Source: an uncultured Victivallales bacterium
Lineage (GTDB): Bacteria > Verrucomicrobiota > Lentisphaeria > Oligosphaerales > JAFGRS01
Assembly: GCA_903834675.1 (NCBI GenBank)
Contig: CAILKC010000471.1
Span: 1-7,391, forward strand
Direction of reading: 5' to 3'
Length of the DNA stretch: 7,391 nucleotides
Shown here: positions 1 through 6,759 of the stretch, piece by piece
Layout: the number at the start of each line of letters is the position of its first letter
How positions within the stretch are numbered: the first letter of the stretch is position 1
Program-made: the position numbers and the translations under genes
The notes under the pieces: generated by a model
The model's input: only the letters and a program-made list of their open reading frames with translations
Databases searched by the model: none
Told to the model about the DNA's origin: nothing

Positions 1-57
1 GGATGAGAGCGGTCTCGGCATCTCCTGTTTCCATATCGGCTTGGGCTGATGGCGACT

Positions 58-75
58 GGGAGGACGCTTCCTCCC
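58..75. repeat. Hairpin, 7-bp stem, 4-nt loop
   Basis: GGGAGGA at 58-64 pairs perfectly with TCCTCCC at 69-75 around the loop CGCT. No T-run follows on either strand, so it is not a classical intrinsic terminator. It could still mark the 3' end of an upstream gene outside the window or form part of a structured RNA. Confidence 0.5.
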
Positions 76-243
76 GCCGCGCCCTACCGTCTGCTCATAT
101 CGTCTTTACGATGCCGCGGACGAGCGGATGAGTGTCCCGAAGGACCCGCGGACCGCGGCCGTGTTCGCAACCCTCCAGTCGCGCCAGCCGCACACACTAA
201 AGGCTCGACTACATACCCGCGTCGCGACCGGCCTGCGCCCAGG

Positions 244-314
244 AAGTCTCATCCAAGGGTTCAGGGTTCAGCGGCGCCCCCGGCTTGGAGGCCGGACATA
301 GTCGAATGAGACTT
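244..314. repeat. Perfect 9-bp inverted repeat enclosing an inner hairpin
   Basis: AAGTCTCAT (244-252) is the exact reverse complement of ATGAGACTT (306-314). The 53 enclosed bases carry a second stem, CCGGC (280-284) with GCCGG (291-295), and a directly repeated heptamer GGGTTCA (257-263 and 264-270). Nested stems of this kind suggest a folded RNA or a DNA element with terminal inverted repeats. No known riboswitch or RNA family was recognised. Confidence 0.55.
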
Positions 315-333
315 GCCGCCGCGGTTCCTATTC

Positions 334-359
334 CGATCCGGCCGGTACGCGCCGGATCG
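334..359. repeat. Strong hairpin, 9-bp stem, 8-nt loop
   Basis: CGATCCGGC (334-342) is perfectly complementary to GCCGGATCG (351-359), with an eight-base loop. It is the most stable-looking single hairpin of the leader and lies 20 bases after the larger inverted repeat ending at 314. No T-run follows, so a terminator role is not supported. Confidence 0.6.
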
Positions 360-483
360 CCTGGAGGGCGGCCCTGTCGAAGACCGTGAGCCCGTCGAAT
401 CGGCGTGGCCGCCGCCGCGGCGGACGAAGGGCGGAATGGGAAGCCCCTGGTGTCCTACGAGGCTGCTGCACGTCTCATACAAG

Positions 484-500
484 CCCAGCCCCCGGCTGGG
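484..500. repeat. Hairpin, 7-bp stem, 3-nt loop
   Basis: CCCAGCC (484-490) pairs with GGCTGGG (494-500) around CCC. It sits inside the second copy of the degenerate leader repeat. It occupies the place of the CCGGC/GCCGG stem of the first copy, so a hairpin is kept there although the bases differ. Confidence 0.5.
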
Positions 501-708
501 GCCGGACATACCAGAATCAGAACCGCGGTTGCCGTGCCGGCGATTCTGCCATTCGTCATTGGGCCTTCGACCTTCTGCGGTTCTCAGACAAGCAAACCCC
601 TACGGAGCTGACTTGCGTCCCTGTCGTTCTGCGATCCTGTTGCTCGGCTCGCTGGGGATGTACAGTACCGCGCCGCCTGGCTGGGCCGTCGTTTTGCTTC
701 GCGTCCGC

Positions 709-713
709 AGGAG
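709..713 (+). promoter_or_regulatory. Shine-Dalgarno site of the transglutaminase-like gene
   Basis: AGGAG lies nine bases before the ATG at 723, an ideal spacing. This decides the start: the next in-frame ATG (codon 32) lies beyond the hydrophobic segment and would remove the signal peptide. Confidence 0.75.
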
Positions 714-722
714 CCTCTTATC

Positions 723-3700
723 ATGATCTGCGTCTCGTCTGCATCGTCTCGCGGCCGCGGGGTTTCGTTGTGGCTGCTGGTGGCTCTGTCGGTCTTCGCT
801 CTGCGCCTGGCGGCCATGCCGGACTACTCTGCCGGCATCCTGGACCTGAGCGTGGTGCAGAAGGCCGCCGCCACAGTTGACCTGGGACGCTACCCCAACG
901 CCGACAATGTGCTGATCGACGACGCCATCGTCATCGAGTACCAGGCCGATGGCACTTCGGTCACCGTGGACGATACCTGCCTGAAGGTCCTCACCGAGAA
1001 GGGCCGACGCGAGAACCAATCTTTGGCGCGGAACTTTACGCTGCCCTTCGGCACGGCGGCGTTTCTGCTGGTACAGGTCATCAAGCCCGACGGGCGCGTG
1101 CTCCCGGTCGACCTGGCGGCGCAGAGCAAGATCATGGTTGATCCCAGCCAGATGGGGTCAAACATCTACAATCCCGACGACAAAGTTCTCGCGGTGAGCA
1201 TTCCCGAGTTAGCGGTCGGCGACTTGGTGCGCTACGTCGCCCGGGAGGACATCGTCAAGCCGCGTGTTCCCGGCACCTTCAGCGAATATGAGGTCTTCGA
1301 GTACACCAGCCCCATCCTGCGCTACAGCTACGAGGTCAACGGGCCTAAAGCTCTGCCGCTGCGCAGTATCGCGCTGAAGGGCGAGGTGCCCGGCACGGTG
1401 CGCCACACCCGGCGCGAGGAAGGCGACCGGCTGATTCAGCGTTGGGAGGTCGCCGAGGTTCCCCGCATGTACGACGAACCCCGCATGCCGCCGCTGTATA
1501 CGGTGGTGCAGCGCCTGCTGCTCAGCACCATTCCCGATTGGCAGTACCTGTCCACCTGGTACTGGAAACTCTGCGAGCCGCACCTGCAGACTAGTGCCGC
1601 AATGCAGGCCAAGGTGGACGAACTCACCAAGGGCGTCGTGGACCGCGAGGCACGCCTGCGCGCCGTCTTCCGCTTCGTCTCCCAGGAAGTCCGTTATATG
1701 GGCATCACGGTCGAGAAGGAGGCGCCGGGGTACGAGCCGCACGATGTCAAGCTCACCTTCGAGAACCGCCACGGGGTCTGCCGGGACAAGGCCGTGCTGC
1801 TGGTGGCCATGCTGCGTCTGGCTGACATCAAGGCCTACCCGGTGCTGATTCACAACGGTCCCAAGAAAGAGCCCGACGTGCCGCAGCCCTTTTTCAACCA
1901 CGCCATCGCCGCGGCCGAGAACCCGGACGGCTCCTACCAGTTGATGGATCCGACCGACGAAAACACCAAGGACCTCTTCCCGGCCTACCTCTGCAACCAG
2001 AGCTACCTGGTGGCCCGGCCCGAAGGCGAGAAACTGCTCACCTCGCCCATCATTCCCGCCGACCAGAATATGGTTCAGGTCGAGACCACGGGTCGCATCG
2101 ATGCGCGCGGCACGCTCACGGGCTCCAGTCGGCTGCGCTTTGACGGCATCAATGACAATGCCTACCGCGGCTACTTCTCCAGCATCAAGCCGGACGAGCG
2201 TCGGCGCTTCTTCGAGGGCGCCGTCAAGCGCATGGCCGCCGGAGCACGCCTGACCGCGCTGAACATCACGCCGACAGATATGATGAACACCGAGGCGCCG
2301 CTCGAGGTGACCCTGAGCTTCGAGGCGGACGAGGTTCCGGTCAGCGACGGTACGACCCTGATGCTGCCGCTGCCCCGCCTCGGCGCCAGCGTCGGCATGG
2401 TCAACTTCATCCTGCGCGATGCCGGCCTGAAGGAGCGCAAGTATCCCTTCCTCACCGAGTTCGCCTGCGGTGTCCACGAGACCTTTCGCCTCGACCTCGC
2501 CGCCGCCCTCGGCAGCCCCGTGGCACTGCCGGTGTACGAGCCTGTCCGTACCGAAACCCTGGCTTGGGACCTGCGCCTGTCCACCGAGGGCCGTACCCTC
2601 GCCGGCGAGGGCACCTTCGCCATCACCGCGGTCGAACTCTCGCCGACCCAGTATGCCGAGATGAAGAAGACGCTCAAGACTCTCGAGGTCTACGCCCGCA
2701 AACGGCCCATCCTCCAGCGCTCCCCAGCCGCCCAGGGCGAGATCGACGCCATCGTGCTGCAGAGCCTCCACGAATACGACGTGCAGGATGCCACGCACTG
2801 GACCTGGGTCGAGAAGGTCCAGCGCCAGATTCTCAGCTACAAGGGCAAGAAGGATAACGGCGAGCTGAAGTGGAACTACAACCCGGCCTGGGAGAAGATC
2901 GAGCTGGTCAGAGCCACCGTGACCGCGGCCGATGGCACGGTCAAGGAGATTAGTGCGCCGGAAGTGAACGAGATGGACGCCGGCTGGGTCGCCTCAGCAC
3001 CGCGCTACCCGGCCGGCAAGACGCTGGTGGCGAGCCTGCCTGGCGTCGGCATCGGCTGCCTGATCGACTACGAGGTCCGCCACACCCTCAGCGGCCAGCC
3101 GTTCTTTGCGGCGCGGCAGGTGTTTCGCGGTTTCGATCGGGTGGAGCGTAAGGTCGTGCGCCTGCGTCGACCTGCCGACTTGGCCCTGCGTACGGGCCTG
3201 TTCCAGGGTGGTATCATGGACCCGGCCGCCGAAGCCGTAATCCGGGTGTCGACACGGCAGGAAGCTGACGGCCGCATCGTGACCGAGTGGGTGGCCACCG
3301 CTCAGCCGCCCATTCGCCGCGAGGACGGCTTGCCGCCGCTGGAGATGTTCGCCCCGACCTTGCTGCTCTCGGTCGGCGACTGGAAGACCTACACTCAGAG
3401 GCTGGTGGAGAGGCTCGAGGGCGCGGCCGCATCTTCCCCCGCCGTCCAGGCGCTGGCCCGCGAGACGGTAGCCGGTGCGGCTGACCCGGCCGCCGCGGTC
3501 CGCGCTCTGCGCGATCTGCTGGCAACTCGCATCCGGCGTGCGGGGCCGACCCTGCCGGACCTGCCGCTCTCGGCCATCAGCCCGGCCGACGTCACCCTGC
3601 GCGATGGCTACGGCAACACCACCGACACCGCCATCCTGCTGTATGCTCTCCTGCGCCAGGCCGGACTCAAACCGCAGTTTGTCCTGGCGTCCTCTCTGCC

Positions 3701-4571
3701 GCGCCTGGCGGCCCTCGAGGAGACCGCCCTGCAATACCCCGCTGCCTGGCAATTTCCCGAGGTCCTGGTCTCCGTCAAGGTGCCTGGCCTGGGCCTGGTC
3801 TACCTCAATGACACCGACCAGTACGATGCGCTGGGCGCCACGCCGCACGACCAGCAGGTGGCGCTTGGCCTCAACAAGGCGCGCCCGGAGCACGTGCAGG
3901 CGACGGCGGAGCGGCAGGATTTCGCCGAGACCAGCTACGCGATCCGACTCGAGGCAGACGGGAACGCGGAGGTCACGGTCAGCGAGACGACCCGGGGCGG
4001 GCTGTTTGGAGAGGAAAATCGCAAGTTCAGCGAGATGCAGCCCGAGGAGCGCCGCCGCTACTTTGAGGAGACCGTGTCCGGCCTCTCGCAGAACGCCGAG
4101 GCGATGGGCGAGCTGGAGACGAACTTCACGGCTTACCCCGGCGCCGAGCGTTTCTCGGCGCGCGTCACCAGCTTGGCGATTCGCGATGGCGACTTTCTCT
4201 ACCTCTCCTTGCCCCGGACGCTCAACAATCTGCTGGCCCTGCGCGCCGACCAGCGTACCAACCCCGTCCTCTGGGGCTCCCCGCGACGATTCCGCATCGT
4301 CACCGACATCACGTTCCCGCCCGAGTTTAGCGAGACCGTGCTGCTGCCCGCCGATTTCTTCTGGAATGCCCCCGCTGAGGCGGGTTCGGTGTGGGTGGGC
4401 GTCCGCCGGGAGGGGCCCTCGACGTTGCGGATCATCCACGACGTTGACCTCAAGCCCGGCATCTTGCCCACGGCGGAATACGGCAACCTGCTCGAGGCCA
4501 ATCGTAAGCTCAGCAACCCGGCGGCCGGTACCATCCTGCTGCGCCGGACCACGCCGTCGACGCAACCGTAA
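723..4571 (+). CDS. Exported tandem DUF3857 / transglutaminase-like protein, second catalytic site degenerate
   Basis: Protein of 1282 residues. Residues 1-31 look like a Sec signal peptide: Arg10/Arg12, a hydrophobic core at 14-27, then LRLAA; no lipobox Cys is seen, so the product is probably periplasmic or secreted. The rest is two homologous halves, about 50-665 and 685-1275. Each has a DUF3857-like beta domain, a transglutaminase-like core and a DUF3858-like tail. In the first core (about 300-430) the papain-like triad is visible: Cys353 in HGVCRDKA, His393 in FNHA and Asp409 in LMDP. In the second core (about 905-1045) the aligned residues are Thr966, Glu1013 and Asn1029, so that copy should not be catalytic by this mechanism. 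The tails match too: KPDERRRFFE (489-498) against QPEERRRYFE (1106-1115). The substrate is unknown; the fold is shared by transglutaminases and by bacterial proteases and amidases. The reductase gene follows after 34 bases. Confidence 0.9.
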   Translation: MICVSSASSRGRGVSLWLLVALSVFALRLAAMPDYSAGILDLSVVQKAAATVDLGRYPNADNVLIDDAIVIEYQADGTSVTVDDTCLKVLTEKGRRENQSLARNFTLPFGTAAFLLVQVIKPDGRVLPVDLAAQSKIMVDPSQMGSNIYNPDDKVLAVSIPELAVGDLVRYVAREDIVKPRVPGTFSEYEVFEYTSPILRYSYEVNGPKALPLRSIALKGEVPGTVRHTRREEGDRLIQRWEVAEVPRMYDEPRMPPLYTVVQRLLLSTIPDWQYLSTWYWKLCEPHLQTSAAMQAKVDELTKGVVDREARLRAVFRFVSQEVRYMGITVEKEAPGYEPHDVKLTFENRHGVCRDKAVLLVAMLRLADIKAYPVLIHNGPKKEPDVPQPFFNHAIAAAENPDGSYQLMDPTDENTKDLFPAYLCNQSYLVARPEGEKLLTSPIIPADQNMVQVETTGRIDARGTLTGSSRLRFDGINDNAYRGYFSSIKPDERRRFFEGAVKRMAAGARLTALNITPTDMMNTEAPLEVTLSFEADEVPVSDGTTLMLPLPRLGASVGMVNFILRDAGLKERKYPFLTEFACGVHETFRLDLAAALGSPVALPVYEPVRTETLAWDLRLSTEGRTLAGEGTFAITAVELSPTQYAEMKKTLKTLEVYARKRPILQRSPAAQGEIDAIVLQSLHEYDVQDATHWTWVEKVQRQILSYKGKKDNGELKWNYNPAWEKIELVRATVTAADGTVKEISAPEVNEMDAGWVASAPRYPAGKTLVASLPGVGIGCLIDYEVRHTLSGQPFFAARQVFRGFDRVERKVVRLRRPADLALRTGLFQGGIMDPAAEAVIRVSTRQEADGRIVTEWVATAQPPIRREDGLPPLEMFAPTLLLSVGDWKTYTQRLVERLEGAAASSPAVQALARETVAGAADPAAAVRALRDLLATRIRRAGPTLPDLPLSAISPADVTLRDGYGNTTDTAILLYALLRQAGLKPQFVLASSLPRLAALEETALQYPAAWQFPEVLVSVKVPGLGLVYLNDTDQYDALGATPHDQQVALGLNKARPEHVQATAERQDFAETSYAIRLEADGNAEVTVSETTRGGLFGEENRKFSEMQPEERRRYFEETVSGLSQNAEAMGELETNFTAYPGAERFSARVTSLAIRDGDFLYLSLPRTLNNLLALRADQRTNPVLWGSPRRFRIVTDITFPPEFSETVLLPADFFWNAPAEAGSVWVGVRREGPSTLRIIHDVDLKPGILPTAEYGNLLEANRKLSNPAAGTILLRRTTPSTQP

Positions 4572-4590
4572 CCTGAGCCGAACCCGCCCA

Positions 4591-4597
4591 AGCGAGG
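4591..4597 (+). promoter_or_regulatory. Shine-Dalgarno site of the aldo/keto reductase
   Basis: AGCGAGG, with GAGG eight bases before the ATG at 4606. It favours this start over the ATG at 4660, which is nearer the usual family N-terminus (MRYRPLGQTG) but has no purine-rich site in front of it. Confidence 0.6.
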
Positions 4598-4605
4598 CTA
4601 GCGCT

Positions 4606-5739
4606 ATGTCGATCGTACGTCCCGCCTATCGTGAGCCGCTCATCCGCCACCCTGACACCATGCGCTACCGGCCCCTCGGTCAGACCGGCCTTATGGTCTC
4701 GGCTCTCTCCTTCGGCTGCATGCGGCTAGCCGACGATCAGGACCTTAACACACGCCTGATTGCGCGGGCGATCGAACTGGGCGTCAACTACTTCGAGACC
4801 ACCCGTGGGTACTGCCAAGGCCAGTGTCAGCAGCGCACGGCCCCGGGACTCGTGGGCCGCGCCGCCGGGGTCATCGTTTCCGGCAAGTCAGGCATTCAGG
4901 CCGATACCACCGCCTACGGTTTCCGCAAGGAGATCGAGCGGCAGTTGGACATCCTTGGCCTGACCCACTTCAAGTTCTTCCAGGTCGGCTGGTTCGGCTG
5001 GGATCGCGTCGCGCACCTGCTCAAGCCCGGTGGCGTCCTGGAAGCATTGCGGCAGGCGCAGGCGGAAGGGCTGATCCAGTACATCGGTTTCACCGGCCAC
5101 GACAAGCCGGACAACTTCACCAAGATCGTTGAAACCGGCCTGTTTGACAGCATCACCGTGCCCTACAACCTCATCAACCGCGCCTACGAACCGACCATCC
5201 GCCGGGCTGGCGAACTCGGCGTCGGCGTCGTGGCCATGTGTCCCGTGGCCGGCGGCGCCCTGGCCTGCGATTCGGAGGCCCTGAAGGAAGCCCTCGGGAT
5301 GGACCTGCCGACCGCGGAGATGGCGCTGCGCTTCGTCCTGGCTAACCCGGCCGTCAGCACCGCCTGCTCCGGCATGAATACCCTGGCGCAACTCGAGCAG
5401 AATGCCCCCACGGTGCAGGCCTTCGATCCGGCCGAACCGGCCGTGTTTGAGCGCATGTGCGAGGGTCTGGATCGCCTGCGGGAGCGCCTTGGGCATCGGC
5501 TGTGTACGGCCTGCCGCTACTGCATGCCGTGCGCGCAAGGCGTCGACATCCCCCGCCACCTTGAACTCTACCGCCACTGGAAGGCGTTCGGTCTGACCAA
5601 CGCCGCTCGCAACGGCCTCCGCGGCATCCCGCCCGCGAACAGCCTGGCCCGCTGTAATTCCTGCGGGGAGTGCGAGAAGAAGTGTCCCAACGAACTGCCG
5701 GTCCGCGAGCTGTTCAAGGAACTGGCGACGCTGGGCTGA
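4606..5739 (+). CDS. Aldo/keto reductase with C-terminal dicluster iron-sulfur domain (COG1453-like)
   Basis: Protein of 377 residues, no signal peptide, predicted cytoplasmic. Residues about 19-275 form an aldo/keto reductase TIM barrel: MRYRPLGQTGLMVSALSFG at 19-37, a GLIQYIGFTGHD strand at 155-166, and a late ANPAVSTACSGMN segment at 246-258 like the family's cofactor-binding end. The C-terminus has two four-cysteine motifs, Cys300/303/306/309 (CTACRYCMPC) and Cys350/353/356/360 (CNSCGECEKKC, then P). These should bind two [4Fe-4S] clusters, as in ferredoxins and in COG1453 oxidoreductases. Of the classical tetrad Asp-Tyr-Lys-His, Tyr69 and Lys94 are present, but Asp is replaced by Glu64 and His by Gly128 (in FFQVGW). 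Cys70 and Cys74 directly follow the Tyr. The reaction is therefore uncertain; electron transfer through the clusters is plausible. It is probably co-transcribed with the preceding gene. The 18-residue N-terminal extension rests on the start choice. Confidence 0.9.
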   Translation: MSIVRPAYREPLIRHPDTMRYRPLGQTGLMVSALSFGCMRLADDQDLNTRLIARAIELGVNYFETTRGYCQGQCQQRTAPGLVGRAAGVIVSGKSGIQADTTAYGFRKEIERQLDILGLTHFKFFQVGWFGWDRVAHLLKPGGVLEALRQAQAEGLIQYIGFTGHDKPDNFTKIVETGLFDSITVPYNLINRAYEPTIRRAGELGVGVVAMCPVAGGALACDSEALKEALGMDLPTAEMALRFVLANPAVSTACSGMNTLAQLEQNAPTVQAFDPAEPAVFERMCEGLDRLRERLGHRLCTACRYCMPCAQGVDIPRHLELYRHWKAFGLTNAARNGLRGIPPANSLARCNSCGECEKKCPNELPVRELFKELATLG

Positions 5740-5825
5740 GCAGCCACCCGTCGGGGCCAGGTAAGACGCTCGTCAACCTGCGTGCGGATGCTGCCGCGGT
5801 CTGCCAACCCGCCCCATCCGGCCGG
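5740..5825. other. Short convergent intergenic spacer
   Basis: These 86 bases separate the stop codon of the reductase from that of the convergent pseudopilin gene. Transcription from both sides must end here or overlap. The only candidate stem is GGATG (5787-5791) with CATCC, with a long loop and no T-run, so no terminator is called. The last 23 bases resemble the sequence just past the stop of the second pseudopilin gene. Confidence 0.5.
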
Positions 5826-6527
5826 TCACCACGTCCAGATGAAGGTATTGCCGTTGACGGTCAGGGCCTGCGGCCAAGGCAAGGTGGTGGCGTGCCCATC
5901 GTAGAAGGCCACGTTGCCGTTGTTATTGTGGGGTCCGACGCCCGGAACGGCCTGGCACTTGCACAGCGCGGTGGTTACGATCAGCGTCTGCAGGTTGACG
6001 CAATCCACGATGGTGGCCGTGGCGGCGGGCGGGAACTGGCTGGACGTACCCGCTGATATCCAGCTTGAGGTGGGCCCACCGCCGCCGCCGTTGTCGGTCA
6101 CCGTCGAGATCCAGTAAGGGATACTGGGCCATTGCTTCACATCATTGAAGGTCGGGCAGTAGTAGGGGTTGCGGTCGTTGACGTAGGAGAACGTCATCTC
6201 GGCGAAGTTCCAGTGCATGGAGGTGAGGGTGACGTCGGCCCGGTAGTAGAGGTTAAAGCCGCAGCGATTGCCGCCGCAACTGGTCCAGTTCATGGTGGTG
6301 GCGAGGATACGGTTGGCGCTGCCGGCCGGATTGCCCTGGCCGTTGTTGTCATCCGCGTACATGAAGTTAGCGAGATTCAGTTGCTTCATGTTGCTGAGGC
6401 AGGACACCCCTCGCGCCTTGGCCCTGGCGTTGGCCAACGCCGGCAAGAGCATGGCGGCGAGAATGGCGATGATGGCGATGACGACGAGCAGCTCGATGAG
6501 GGTGAAGGGACGTCGGCTAAGGCGCAT
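5826..6527 (-). CDS. Type II secretion/type IV pilin-like protein with H-x9-DG motif
   Basis: Protein of 233 residues. The N-terminus is a prepilin-type signal: basic leader MRLSRRP, then [19 protein letters not shown], with Glu at position +5 if cleavage falls before Phe8. The single hydrophobic helix (about 8-31) anchors the precursor in the inner membrane and could pack into a pseudopilus. The C-terminal domain carries His200-x9-Asp210-Gly211, the motif of the prepilin-processing-associated H-x9-DG family (TIGR04294) seen with TIGR02532 N-termini. Cysteines at 43, 84, 89 and 124 are shared with the paralogue upstream. The chosen ATG has AGGAG seven bases before it; an in-frame ATG 14 codons earlier (6567-6569) lacks this support and would put residues before the short leader. 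Such proteins exist in many copies per genome in Lentisphaerae and relatives, usually with unknown cargo or role. The residue before the cleavage point is Pro, not the usual Gly. Confidence 0.88.
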   Translation of the reverse strand: MRLSRRPFTLIELLVVIAIIAILAAMLLPALANARAKARGVSCLSNMKQLNLANFMYADDNNGQGNPAGSANRILATTMNWTSCGGNRCGFNLYYRADVTLTSMHWNFAEMTFSYVNDRNPYYCPTFNDVKQWPSIPYWISTVTDNGGGGGPTSSWISAGTSSQFPPAATATIVDCVNLQTLIVTTALCKCQAVPGVGPHNNNGNVAFYDGHATTLPWPQALTVNGNTFIWTW

Positions 6528-6534
6528 AGTCGGG

Positions 6535-6539
6535 CTCCT
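6535..6539 (-). promoter_or_regulatory. Shine-Dalgarno site of the complete pseudopilin gene
   Basis: CTCCT on the plus strand reads AGGAG on the minus strand, seven bases before the ATG at 6527-6525. It fixes the start at the MRLSRRP form of the protein. Confidence 0.75.
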
Positions 6540-6594
6540 GCGGTTGACGACCACGCCATTCCACTGCATCAGCAGTAAATCGGAGCGTCCCTAT

Positions 6595-6624
6595 ACGATA
6601 ACACGCAAAGAGCCCATTCCGCAA
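6595..6624 (-). promoter_or_regulatory. Candidate sigma-70-like promoter for the complete pseudopilin gene
   Basis: On the minus strand TTGCGG (6624-6619) and TATCGT (6600-6595) are separated by 18 bases, and lie about 70 bases before the start codon. Both boxes differ from consensus and the -10 match is weak. The call rests mostly on the locally A/T-richer setting. Confidence 0.22.
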
Positions 6625-6685
6625 GACCGGCGGAGGATAAGAATGGGAAACGGAGGAAAAACCCACGGTCACTGGCCAGGATCCC

Positions 6686-6699
6686 GGCCCCACGGGGCC
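6686..6699 (-). terminator. Possible transcript-end hairpin after the upstream pseudopilin gene
   Basis: GGCCC (6686-6690) and GGGCC (6695-6699) form a short GC stem about 60 bases past the stop codon of the 5'-truncated paralogue. A T5 tract on the minus strand (6660-6656) is about 25 bases further on, too far for a classical intrinsic terminator. Confidence 0.2.
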
Positions 6700-6759
6700 T
6701 CAGGTAGTCACCGCCGCGCCCTGCTGCCTACCAGCCGCCAACCCGCCACTATCGGCAAG

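Larger units (their letters stand above)
246..530. repeat. Degenerate direct repeat: copy A 246-326, copy B 472-530
   Basis: Landmarks occur in the same order in both copies: GTCTCAT (246 / 472), CCCCCGGCT around 277-285 / 489-497, GCCGGACATA (291 / 501), a GAAT near 304 / 514, and CCGCGGTT (319 / 523). The offset between copies falls from 226 to 204 along the element, so copy B is shorter by small gaps. Only copy A keeps the right arm of the outer inverted repeat (ATGAGACTT). This was found by eye, and the low sequence complexity of GC-rich DNA makes some matches weak. Confidence 0.45.
1..722. other. Non-coding, hairpin-rich leader upstream of the transglutaminase-like gene
   Basis: No convincing gene is seen here. 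Open frames exist in several registers, as expected in GC-rich DNA, but their translations are Arg/Pro/Ser-rich, have no recognisable domain, and overlap one another on both strands. What can be seen is secondary structure: perfect inverted repeats at 58-75, 99-112 (ATCGT/ACGAT), 146-158, 244-314, 334-359 and 484-500, a 12-nt palindrome at 412-423, and a degenerate element present twice. The first 49 bases could hold the tail of an upstream gene in frame 2 (stop TGA at 47-49), but 15 codons are too few to judge. A possible sigma-70-like pair (TTGCTC 640-645, TACAGT 661-666) has a short 15-nt spacer and is not convincing. The length is unusual for a simple 5' region, so a structured leader RNA, a small RNA or decayed sequence are all possible. 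Confidence 0.6.
6528..6759. other. Spacer between the two pseudopilin genes
   Basis: These 232 bases lie between two minus-strand genes. They should hold the 3' end of the upstream paralogue and the promoter of the downstream one. The part nearest the downstream gene (about 6570-6660) is visibly richer in A/T than the surroundings, as expected of a promoter region. No open frame here looks real. Confidence 0.5.

Noticed and set aside
3..131. Small open frame (42 codons) at the window start
   Set aside because: No ribosome site is visible, there is no recognisable motif, and it runs through two of the leader hairpins.
257..270. GGGTTCA GGGTTCA as a tandem repeat array or the T-arm of a tRNA
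   Set aside because: Only two units are present, and no acceptor, D or anticodon arms can be drawn around it.
313..880. Overlapping plus-strand open frames in the leader (313-726, 386-880)
   Set aside because: Arg/Pro/Ser-rich translations without domains, no convincing ribosome site, and the second overlaps the real gene start by more than 150 bases.
1209..2798. 529-codon open frame on the minus strand
   Set aside because: It lies wholly antisense to the well-supported transglutaminase-like gene; long antisense frames are expected where codon third positions are mostly G or C.
2994..4565. 523-codon open frame on the minus strand
   Set aside because: Same reason: a shadow of the second half of the transglutaminase-like gene, with no recognisable motif.
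3475..4605. Long open frame continuous with the reductase, which would add 377 residues to its N-terminus
   Set aside because: It overlaps the transglutaminase-like gene in another frame, its translation is Arg/Ser/Pro-rich without domain features, and a ribosome site marks the start at 4606.
5740..5825. Bidirectional intrinsic terminator between the convergent genes
   Set aside because: No strong stem with a T-run on either strand could be found.
6528..6569. In-frame ATG at 6567-6569 as start of the complete pseudopilin gene
   Set aside because: It would add 14 residues before a normal short basic leader, and the strong AGGAG lies downstream of it, in front of 6527.
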